Positions 34,753 through 41,554 of a DNA stretch of 64,000 nucleotides are shown here, piece after piece. Source of the stretch: an uncultured Clostridia bacterium (GTDB taxonomy: Bacteria > Bacillota > Clostridia > Christensenellales > Aristaeellaceae). The DNA is taken from assembly GCA_934662505.1 (NCBI GenBank), contig CAKUKE010000011.1, positions 1-64,000 of the forward strand, written 5' to 3'. The notes under the pieces were generated by a model. The model ran no database searches. It saw only the letters and a program-made list of their open reading frames with translations, and was not told the DNA's origin. Every line of letters starts with the position of its first letter. Positions within the stretch are counted from its first letter, which is position 1. The position numbers and the translations under genes were made by a program.

Positions 34753-35121
34753 TTACAGTACTTCGGGAGCGAGGGAGACGATCTTCATATAATCTTTCTC
34801 GCGCAGTTCGCGGGCAACCGGTCCAAAGATACGGGTGCCGCGGGGCATTTTGTCCGCACCGATCAGCACGGCGGCGTTATCGTCGAAGCGGATGTAGCTG
34901 CCGTCGGGACGGCGCTGGGGCTGGTGGACGCGAACGATGACGGCCTTGACCACATCGCCCTTTTTCACCTGACCGCCGGGGGTCGCGCTCTTGACGGACG
35001 CTACGATCACGTCGCCGATAGAGCCGGCACGGCGGAAGGAACCACCCAGCACGCGGATGCACATGATTTCCTTGGCGCCGGAGTTATCGGCCACCTTGAG
35101 TCGCGTTTGCGGCTGAATCAT
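34753..35121 (-). CDS. rplN: 50S ribosomal protein L14
   Basis: 122 residues from MIQPQTRLKVADNSGAKEI (35121; AAAGGAGG upstream). KKGDVVKAVIVR and GTRIFGPVARELREK are diagnostic. L14 lies at the subunit interface. Confidence 0.98.
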   Translation of the reverse strand: MIQPQTRLKVADNSGAKEIMCIRVLGGSFRRAGSIGDVIVASVKSATPGGQVKKGDVVKAVIVRVHQPQRRPDGSYIRFDDNAAVLIGADKMPRGTRIFGPVARELREKDYMKIVSLAPEVL

Positions 35122-35295
35122 AGGGTTTTCCTCCTTTATAGGTTCCTCTTCATGGCGGGTACGCAATGCCCCCATGAGAGGTCGGATACAGTGTTCCTGG
35201 TTTATACCAGGGAGGTCGCCCCTCGCCCGTGGCTGCCGGGGACATCTCCCCGACCCACTTCGGACGAAAGGGCTTTTAAGCCTTGCGACTTTTCC
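35122..35295. other. Spacer rplN-rpsQ with three small hairpins, 174 bp
   Basis: Unusually long for this position. Hairpins: CCTGGT-ttat-ACCAGG, CGGGGA-catc-TCCCCG and GGCTT-tt-AAGCC, in that order on the plus strand. No promoter or gene is visible. It may be an mRNA processing or regulatory region. Confidence 0.5.
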
Positions 35296-35556
35296 TTACT
35301 TCGCCTTTTCGATGATCTCCACCAGGCGCCAGTGCTTATCCTTGGACAGGGGACGGCATTCCATGATCTTCACGGTGTCGCCCACGCCGCACTGGTTTTC
35401 TTCATCATGCGCCTTGATCTTGCTGGTGCGGGTGATGAACTTGCCGTACAGCGGATGACGCACACGGGTGGAAAGAGAGACAGTGATGGTTTTGTCCATC
35501 TTATCGCTGACGACCACGCCGATGCGGGTCTTGCGGAGGCCTCTTACTTCAGACAT
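35296..35556 (-). CDS. rpsQ: 30S ribosomal protein S17
   Basis: 86 residues from ATG 35556 (AAAGGAG eight bases upstream). RKTRIGVVVSDKMDKTITV and KIMECRPLSKDKHWRLVEI are diagnostic of S17. Confidence 0.97.
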   Translation of the reverse strand: MSEVRGLRKTRIGVVVSDKMDKTITVSLSTRVRHPLYGKFITRTSKIKAHDEENQCGVGDTVKIMECRPLSKDKHWRLVEIIEKAK

Positions 35557-35585
35557 GTCTTTGACTCCTTTCACAGCTTTGCCGG

Positions 35586-35780
35586 TCAGGCCTTCTTGTT
35601 CTGCTGCGTCTGCACGGTAAGCGCACGGGCGATATCGCGCTTCACAGAAGAGATCTGCATGGTGTTGTCAAGCTGACCGGTGGCAAGCCGGAAACGAAGG
35701 TTGAAAAGCTCGGTCTTGAGCTCAGCGATCTTCGCGGTCAATTCTTCGGGGCTCATGGCTGCGAATTCCTTAGCCTTCAT
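35586..35780 (-). CDS. rpmC: 50S ribosomal protein L29
   Basis: 64 residues, two helices: MSPEELTAKIAELKTELFNLRFRLATGQLDN and RDIARALTVQ. It overlaps the rplP end by 11 bases. L29 lies at the exit tunnel. Confidence 0.97.
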   Translation of the reverse strand: MKAKEFAAMSPEELTAKIAELKTELFNLRFRLATGQLDNTMQISSVKRDIARALTVQTQQNKKA

Positions 35781-36210
35781 TTGCTTTCACCTCTTTGCTG
35801 GCGTCTTCGCGCTTAACGATCTTCGTGCGCAGGGGCAGTTTGCCGGCGGCCAGACGCAGGGCCTCGCGGGCCACAGTCTCTTCGATGCCGCCGATCTCGA
35901 ACAGGATACGGCCGGGCTTGACCACCGCCACCCAGTATTCGGGAGAGCCCTTACCGGAACCCATGCGGGTTTCGGCCGGCTTCTGCGTGACAGGCTTGTC
36001 GGGGAAGATCTTGATCCACACCTGACCGCCGCGCTTGGTGTAACGGGTCAGGGCGACACGGGCGGCTTCGATCTGCTGACTGGTCACCCAGCAGGGCTCC
36101 AGCGCGGCCAGACCGATATCGCCGTTGCTGACGAAATTGCCGCGATGGGCGGTGCCCTTCATGCGGCCGCGGAATTGCTTGCGGTGCTTGACTCTCTTAG
36201 GCATCAACAT
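35770..36210 (-). CDS. rplP: 50S ribosomal protein L16
   Basis: 146 residues, MLMPKRVKHRKQFRG start (M3 alternative). RGGQVWIKIFPDKPVTQKPAETRMGSGKG is diagnostic. L16 lies near the peptidyl transferase centre and A-site tRNA. Confidence 0.98.
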   Translation of the reverse strand: MLMPKRVKHRKQFRGRMKGTAHRGNFVSNGDIGLAALEPCWVTSQQIEAARVALTRYTKRGGQVWIKIFPDKPVTQKPAETRMGSGKGSPEYWVAVVKPGRILFEIGGIEETVAREALRLAAGKLPLRTKIVKREDASKEVKANEG

Positions 36211-36214
36211 AGGA

Positions 36215-36892
36215 TTACTTGCCTCCTTCGACGGCCGCGGGCGCTGCGGGCGCCTTCTTGACCTTGGGCAGGATCTGGCCCTTGTATACCCACACCTTCA
36301 CGCCCAGACGGCCATAGGTGGTCTTGGCTTCGGCAAAGCCGTAGTCAATGTTGGCGCGCAGGGTCTGCAGGGGGATGGAGCCTTCATGATAATGCTCGGT
36401 GCGGGCAATATCGGCGCCGCCCAGACGACCGGAGATGGAGACCTTCACACCCTTGGCGCCCGCCTTGGTGGCGCGCTGGATGGAGGACTTCATGGCACGG
36501 CGGAAGGCGATGCGCTTTTCCAGCTGCTGGGCGATGTTTTCAGCCACCAGCTGGGCGTCCATGTCGGGGGACTTGACGTCCAGGACGTTGATGTTCACGG
36601 CATGACCCACGAACTTTTCCACTTCGGCCTTCAGGTCTTCAATGCCCTTGCCGCCGCGGCCGATAATCATGCCGGGCTTGCCGGTGAAAATGTTCACGTT
36701 CATGCGGCTGGCAGAGCGCTCGATATCGATGCGGCTGATGCCGGTAGCATAGAACTTTTCCTTCAGCATCTTGCGAAGTTCAAAGTCTTCCTTCAGCTGA
36801 GAGGCGAATTCCTTTTTGTTGGAATACCAACGGGTGCTCCAGTCGAAGATGACGCCGACGCGGGCACCGCGCGGATTTACTTTCTGACCCAT
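36215..36892 (-). CDS. rpsC: 30S ribosomal protein S3
   Basis: 225 residues: MGQKVNPRGARVGV, a KH domain with GKPGMIIGRGGKGIEDLK and the C-terminal GVKVSISGRLGGADIAR domain. The last 15 residues are an Ala/Pro/Lys tail. S3 shapes the mRNA entry tunnel. Confidence 0.98.
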   Translation of the reverse strand: MGQKVNPRGARVGVIFDWSTRWYSNKKEFASQLKEDFELRKMLKEKFYATGISRIDIERSASRMNVNIFTGKPGMIIGRGGKGIEDLKAEVEKFVGHAVNINVLDVKSPDMDAQLVAENIAQQLEKRIAFRRAMKSSIQRATKAGAKGVKVSISGRLGGADIARTEHYHEGSIPLQTLRANIDYGFAEAKTTYGRLGVKVWVYKGQILPKVKKAPAAPAAVEGGK

Positions 36893-36907
36893 GGTTCATC
36901 CTCCCTC

Positions 36908-37294
36908 TTACTTCTTCTGGTCGAGCACCACGCTGATGTGGCAGGTGCGCTTGAGCATGGGGGACGCGCTGCCGCGGCTGCGCGCAACGTAGCGCTTCAG
37001 GGTCGGGCCGGGATTGGCGTAGCATTCCGCCACATACAGGCTGCCACGGTCCATTTCCTGGTTGTTCACCGCGTTGGCAATGGCGCTGGAGAGCACCTTG
37101 TGAATCACGGGAGAGGCTGCCTTGGGGGTAAAGTCGAGAATTGCCAGGGCCTGATCCACCTGCTTGCCGCGGATGAGATCCAGCACAATGCCCGCCTTCC
37201 GGGAAGAAATGCGGATGTGCTTGGCAGTGGCGTGGGGGCGCTTGTCCCGGTTTTCGGCACGGGCCGCGCCCTTTTCACGGGTACGAGTAGCCAT
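36908..37294 (-). CDS. rplV: 50S ribosomal protein L22
   Basis: 128 residues: KHIRISSRKAGIVLDLIRGKQVDQALAIL and the C-terminal RSRGSASPMLKRTCHISVVL. Its extended hairpin lines the exit tunnel. Confidence 0.98.
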   Translation of the reverse strand: MATRTREKGAARAENRDKRPHATAKHIRISSRKAGIVLDLIRGKQVDQALAILDFTPKAASPVIHKVLSSAIANAVNNQEMDRGSLYVAECYANPGPTLKRYVARSRGSASPMLKRTCHISVVLDQKK

Positions 37295-37317
37295 TATTTT
37301 TCGCTCCTTCCCTTCAA

Positions 37318-37596
37318 TTACTTGCGCTCCGCACTCTTGGCGCCTGCGTGGCCGCGGAAGGTGCGGGTGGGGGCGAATTCGCCCAGCTTGTGACCCACCA
37401 TGTCCTCGGTGATGTACACCGGCACATGCTTGCGGCCGTCATGAACGGCGATGGTGTGGCCGACGAACTGGGGGAAGATGGTAGAGGCGCGGGACCAGGT
37501 CTTGACGACCTGCTTGGCGCCGGATTTGTTCATATCCTCGATGCGCTTCAGGAGCACTTCCTGAACGAACGGGCCTTTCTTAATGGAACGGCTCAT
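37318..37596 (-). CDS. rpsS: 30S ribosomal protein S19
   Basis: 92 residues: MSRSIKKGPFV, KTWSRASTIFPQFVGHTIAVHDGRKHVPVYITEDMVGHKLGEFAPTR fragmentally matches the S19 signature throughout. Confidence 0.98.
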   Translation of the reverse strand: MSRSIKKGPFVQEVLLKRIEDMNKSGAKQVVKTWSRASTIFPQFVGHTIAVHDGRKHVPVYITEDMVGHKLGEFAPTRTFRGHAGAKSAERK

Positions 37597-37630
37597 AACT
37601 TACGTTGCCTCCTTCCTATTACTTGGGCAG

Positions 37631-38461
37631 TTACTTGCTCGCGCGCTTGACGATCAGCCTGTTGGAATACTTCTTGTGCTTACGGGTCTTCAGGCCCAGC
37701 GCGGGCTTGCCCCAGGGCGTAACAGGGGCGGGCATACCGACGGGGCTCTTGCCCTCGCCGCCGCCATGAGGATGGTCGCAGGGGTTCATGACCACGCCGC
37801 GGACGGTGGGACGGATGCCCATGTGGCGCTTGCGGCCGGCCTTACCGACGCGCACGTTGCTGTGGTCGGTGTTGCCCACGGTGCCGATGGTGGCCATGGC
37901 GTTCATGGGGATGCGGCGGAATTCGCCGGAGGGCAGGCGCACCTGCGCGTACTTGTCTTCCTTACCCATCAGCTGGGCATAGGCGCCGGCGCTGCGGACG
38001 ATCTGTCCGCCCTTGCCGGGCTTGATCTCCAGATTGTGGATGAGGGTACCGACGGGGATGTTCCGCAGGGGCAGCGCGTTGCCGGGCTTGATGTCGGCGT
38101 TTTCGCCGGCCACCACGGTGTCGCCCACCTTCAGATCCAGCGGCGCCAGAATGTAGCGCTTTTCGCCGTCGGCGTAGTGGAGCAGCGCGATGAAGGCGGT
38201 GCGGTTGGGGTCGTACTCGATGGCGGCCACCTTGGCGGGCACGTCCAGCTTATCGCGCTTGAAATCGATGATACGGTACTTGCGCTTGTTGCCGCCGCCC
38301 TGGTGACGGACGGTGATCTTGCCCTGCTTATTGCGGCCGGCGTTCTTCTTGAGGTATTCGGTCAAAGACTTTTCGGGAGTCTTCTTGGTGATTTCCTCGA
38401 AGGTCAGCACCGACATAAAGCGGCGGGCGGCAGAAGTCGGCTTGTAAACTCGAATGGCCAT
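37631..38461 (-). CDS. rplB: 50S ribosomal protein L2
   Basis: 276 residues: YKPTSAARRFMSVLTFEEITK, RHQGGGNKRKYRIIDF and the C-terminal VMNPCDHPHGGGEGKSPVG, whose His is needed near the peptidyl transferase centre. Confidence 0.98.
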   Translation of the reverse strand: MAIRVYKPTSAARRFMSVLTFEEITKKTPEKSLTEYLKKNAGRNKQGKITVRHQGGGNKRKYRIIDFKRDKLDVPAKVAAIEYDPNRTAFIALLHYADGEKRYILAPLDLKVGDTVVAGENADIKPGNALPLRNIPVGTLIHNLEIKPGKGGQIVRSAGAYAQLMGKEDKYAQVRLPSGEFRRIPMNAMATIGTVGNTDHSNVRVGKAGRKRHMGIRPTVRGVVMNPCDHPHGGGEGKSPVGMPAPVTPWGKPALGLKTRKHKKYSNRLIVKRASK

Positions 38462-38476
38462 GTTGCTTCTCCTCCC

Positions 38477-38773
38477 TTAAATCATACCCTCGAAGAATTC
38501 GATGGGCTTGGATTCTTCGGTCAGGGTGACGTAGGCTTTTTTCACTTCCGGGGTGCGGCCCGCATGGGCGCCCTGACGCTTGATCTTGCCTTCGGTGCGC
38601 AGGGTGTTGACGGACTTGACCTGGATGTTGGGGAAAACCTTCTCCAGCGCCTTCTTAATCTCGATCTTGTTGGCGTTGAGAGCCACTTCAAACACATACT
38701 TTTTATCCGCGATGCCGTCGTAGCCCTTTTCAGTCAGGACGGGGCGCAGAATGATGTCGTGAGCGTATTTCAT
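38477..38773 (-). CDS. rplW: 50S ribosomal protein L23
   Basis: 98 residues: DIILRPVLTEKGYDGIADKKYVFEV and KKALEKVFPNIQVKSVNT. L23 is the exit-site docking point for trigger factor and SRP. Start overlaps the rplD stop by four bases. Confidence 0.97.
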   Translation of the reverse strand: MKYAHDIILRPVLTEKGYDGIADKKYVFEVALNANKIEIKKALEKVFPNIQVKSVNTLRTEGKIKRQGAHAGRTPEVKKAYVTLTEESKPIEFFEGMI

Positions 38774-39387
38774 GCGTACACCTCCTGGATGGAGACCAGG
38801 GCGTCCTTGGTGACCACGATCTTGTCCGCGTTGAGCAGGTCATACACGTTGATGGTGTTCACATAAGCGTCCTTCACGTAGGGGATGTTCTTGGAAGCGC
38901 GGACCACGGTGTCTTCCTTGCCGGGCAGAACCAGCAGCGTCTTTTTCTCGGCGCCCAGTTCCTTCATCATACCGGCGACCAGCTTGGTCTTGGCTTCGGC
39001 CAGCTCGATCTTGTCCACCACGATCATGTCGGACAGCTTGCTGGTCAGGGCGCTCTTCATGGCCAGGCGGCGCACCTTCTTGGGCACCTTGACCACGTAG
39101 TCCCGGGGCTGGGGCGCGAACACCACGCCGCCGTGGCGGAACTGGGGCGCGCGGTTGCCGTGATGGCGGGCGTTGCCGGTGCCCTTCTGACGATAGATTT
39201 TACGACCGCCGCCGCGAACCATGCCGCGGGTGAGGGCGCTCTGGGTGCCCTGCCGCTGAGCGGCCAGATAAGAGCGGACGACCAGATGCATGGCGGGGAC
39301 ATTGACTTCCACGGCGAACACGTCGTCGTTCAGTTCCATGCTGCCCACGTTCTTGCCGTGCATGTCTACCACTGCAATGTTAGGCAT
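38770..39387 (-). CDS. rplD: 50S ribosomal protein L4
   Basis: 205 residues: GTQSALTRGMVRGGGRKIYRQKGTGNARHG-type loop, VVFAPQPRDYVVKVPKKVRRLA and NTINVYDLLNADKIVVTKDAL. In gammaproteobacteria L4 also represses its own operon; whether it does so here is unknown. Confidence 0.98.
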   Translation of the reverse strand: MPNIAVVDMHGKNVGSMELNDDVFAVEVNVPAMHLVVRSYLAAQRQGTQSALTRGMVRGGGRKIYRQKGTGNARHHGNRAPQFRHGGVVFAPQPRDYVVKVPKKVRRLAMKSALTSKLSDMIVVDKIELAEAKTKLVAGMMKELGAEKKTLLVLPGKEDTVVRASKNIPYVKDAYVNTINVYDLLNADKIVVTKDALVSIQEVYA

Positions 39388-39405
39388 AACTTCGTTCCTC
39401 CTTGA

Positions 39406-40047
39406 TTAAGCCTTGCAGGAGTTGCGGATGAGCAGCAGTCCCTTGTTGGGGCCGGGCACCGCGCCGCGCACGAGCAGCAAAGAGCGCTCGGCATCCACCT
39501 GCACGATGGACAGATTCTGGATGGTCACCCGTTCCACACCGTAGTGGCCGGGCATCTTCTTGTTCTTGAACACACGGGAAGGATCGCTGTTGGCGCTCAT
39601 GGAGCCCACGCCACGATGATACTTGGAGCCGTGCGCCATGGGGCCGGTGTGCTGATTCCAGCGGTAGATCGCGCCGGTGAAGCCGCGGCCCTTGGAGGTG
39701 CCGGTGATGTCCACCTTGTCCTCGGTGGTAAACACGTCCGCGCCCACGACCTGACCCACTTCGTAGGAAGCGGCGTCGTCCAGACGGAACTCGCGCAGGG
39801 TGCGCATGGGCTTGACGCCCGCCTTGGCGAAATGACCCGCTTCGGGCTTGTTCACCAGCTTGGCGACCCGGTTCTCGGGCACTTCGTCAAAGCCGAACTG
39901 TACGGCCTCGTAGCCGTCCTTTTCCATGGTTTTCTTCTGCACCACGGTGCAGGGGCCTGCCTGGATGACCGTCACGGGAACCAGGCGGCCGTCGGGCAGG
40001 AAGATCTGGGTCATGCCCAGCTTTTTGCCGATGATTGCCTTTTTCAT
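39406..40047 (-). CDS. rplC: 50S ribosomal protein L3
   Basis: 213 residues: KAIIGKKLGMTQIFLPDGR, DVFTTEDKVDITGTSKGRGFTG and HRGVGSMSANSDPSRVFKNKKMPGHYG fragments are diagnostic. L3 starts 50S assembly. Confidence 0.98.
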   Translation of the reverse strand: MKKAIIGKKLGMTQIFLPDGRLVPVTVIQAGPCTVVQKKTMEKDGYEAVQFGFDEVPENRVAKLVNKPEAGHFAKAGVKPMRTLREFRLDDAASYEVGQVVGADVFTTEDKVDITGTSKGRGFTGAIYRWNQHTGPMAHGSKYHRGVGSMSANSDPSRVFKNKKMPGHYGVERVTIQNLSIVQVDAERSLLLVRGAVPGPNKGLLLIRNSCKA

Positions 40048-40066
40048 TGATGTCGTCCCTCCTGCC

Positions 40067-40375
40067 TTACAGCTTGATTTCGATCTCGACGCCGGCAGGC
40101 AGATCGAGCTTCATCATGGCGTCCACCGTGCGGGGGTTGGGGTTATGCACGTCGATGAGACGCTTATGGGTGCGGCGCTCGAACTGTTCGCGGCTGTCCT
40201 TGTACTTGTGGGGAGAACGGAGGATCGTCACGATCTCCTTCTCGGTGGGCAGCGGGATAGGACCCGAGACCCGGGCGCCCGTGCGCTTGGCGGTTTCCAC
40301 AATGCGCTCGGCGGACTGGTCGATCAGGTTGTGTTCATACGCCTTGAGCTTGATGCGGATTTTCTGGCTGGCCAT
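40067..40375 (-). CDS. rpsJ: 30S ribosomal protein S10 (NusE)
   Basis: 102 residues: KIRIKLKAYEHNLIDQSAERIVETAKRTGA and RRTHKRLIDVHNPNPRTVDAMMKLDLPAGVEIEIKL fragments match S10. It is also the transcription factor NusE. First gene of the supercluster, AAGGAGG six to eight bases upstream, after a 225-nt leader. Confidence 0.98.
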   Translation of the reverse strand: MASQKIRIKLKAYEHNLIDQSAERIVETAKRTGARVSGPIPLPTEKEIVTILRSPHKYKDSREQFERRTHKRLIDVHNPNPRTVDAMMKLDLPAGVEIEIKL

Positions 40376-40606
40376 GTTTTTTCCTCCTTGATTTCGTACT
40401 CGCGGACACGCGGGGGGAGTCTTTCGTCCGGCGCGGGGCGCTTCGCAGGTTGCGTCCCCAGTCGGGGAAAGCCCGGTGCCATCCCGTGCGATGATCGCGC
40501 GGTGTGAGTCCGTCGACGGGGTCTGGCCCCGTCTGGTCCACGATAATTACCCGCCCTGGCCGGGGCGGCAACTTACCGCTTCATCCCATAAACAGACAAC
40601 AGGAGT
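40376..40606 (-). promoter_or_regulatory. Structured 5' leader of the S10 operon
   Basis: About 225 nt between the predicted transcription start (around 40600) and the rpsJ ATG. It is GC-rich and can form several stems; the clearest is GACGGGG-ccaga-CCCCGTC (about 40515-40533). It is a candidate for autogenous control by a ribosomal protein, but I do not recognise a known leader family. Confidence 0.45.
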
Positions 40607-40635
40607 ATTATATAGGATTTTGCTGCATATTGCAA
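40607..40635 (-). promoter_or_regulatory. S10 operon promoter, with upstream A-tracts
   Basis: Minus strand: TTGCAA (40630-40635), 17-base spacer, perfect TATAAT (40607-40612). Immediately upstream (40636-40677) are five A/T tracts of 5-7 bases, spaced about 6-10 bases apart, as in UP elements bound by the alpha subunit C-terminal domain. It stands out in this GC-rich genome. Confidence 0.88.
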
Positions 40636-41134
40636 TACTTTTTTGGCCTTTTTCAAAAACTTTTTTGCTTTTTTTCAGTCCCCTAAAACCCGCAAACGCT
40701 TGTATCAGGCGGTCTTCCTGTTTTTGCCATGTCTACGCATCCGGGCGGTTCTTTTTTTGCATATCCGCCCTTTTCACGCTCTTGGCAGGCCGTACGCCCC
40801 TCCTGTCTGAAAAGGCGGTTTTCCGCCTTGCCGCACCATATGTGGGGCGATTCTCCGCCCCCTCCCCCCACATGCAGCCCCCTGCCCGGGGCGCGGCGCC
40901 TTCCTCCTCTGAGCCGTCTATTCCATCGTGCCCCCGCTTCGACTGCTTTTTTTCCGCCGCAGAGGGCTTTTTTTCTGTCGGCTCTCTGTTTTTTTCATCC
41001 CTTCGTCCTTCTTTTTCGCCGTTCCCCGAATTGTATGCAGTAAAAATACAGCAAAAAAACACTTTATTTCCCTCATCAACGGCTTTTTCCCCTGAAATAT
41101 CGGAAGCGGCACACCGAAGGCAGCGCCCGTCTGC

Positions 41135-41160
41135 AAAAAAAGAAGGGCTGACCGCCCTTC
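41135..41160 (-). terminator. Intrinsic terminator, probable end of the envelope operon
   Basis: Minus strand GAAGGGC-ggtca-GCCCTTC followed by seven T. It is about 395 bases past the stop of the 874-residue protein gene. Confidence 0.85.
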
Positions 41161-41493
41161 ATAGAACCCCTGCTTTCAGCAGGCTCTTTACCGTCTGTAC
41201 GCGTCGCCTGCACACGTACCACAGGCGCAGACCCTTCCTGCATCCATGTCCGTTTGTCCCGTATGCCGCACGCGAAACAAATACACGCCGCGGAGGGGGG
41301 CGGTTTTTGCCGTTCGCCTCTTGCACGCGCACATCGCACGCGGCGTACTTCCTGACCCGCGTTCGTTCATCTCACGTGCCGGCCGTTTCATCCACGCACC
41401 CGCGTAAAGTGCATGGCGTGCTCCTTTCGTAATGCTGCGCAAGGCAGCTCAGCCGCGCATCTGCGTAAAGCGCACATTGCACGCGCCGATGGC

Positions 41494-41538
41494 GCTTTCG
41501 CCCGGCGCACCTCCCCCGTGCGCACGCCGGGCGAAAGC
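41494..41538. repeat. Perfect 14-bp inverted repeat
   Basis: GCTTTCGCCCGGCG (41494-41507) and CGCCGGGCGAAAGC (41525-41538) with a 17-base loop that can extend by CAC/GTG. No T-run on either side, so it is not a standard terminator. It lies 17 bases beyond the repeat-protein stop codon. Confidence 0.85.
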
Positions 41539-41554
41539 CTTCTTCATCCGCCGG

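Larger units (their letters stand above)
40636..41554. other. Intergenic region between the S10 promoter and the repeat-protein gene, about 920 bp
   Basis: No gene supported. Contents: A-tracts of the S10 promoter (40636-40677), a minus-strand terminator (41135-41160), and a perfect 14-bp inverted repeat (41494-41538) just after the stop of the repeat-protein gene. GCGTAAAGTGCATGG near 41403 and GCGTAAAGCGCACATTG near 41463 are a short degenerate direct repeat, again about 60 bases apart. Confidence 0.6.

Noticed and set aside
40676..41130. Possible gene on the plus strand upstream of the S10 promoter
   Set aside because: Open frames are present on both strands, but none has a ribosome site or motif, and the T-rich tracts fit the S10 upstream element.
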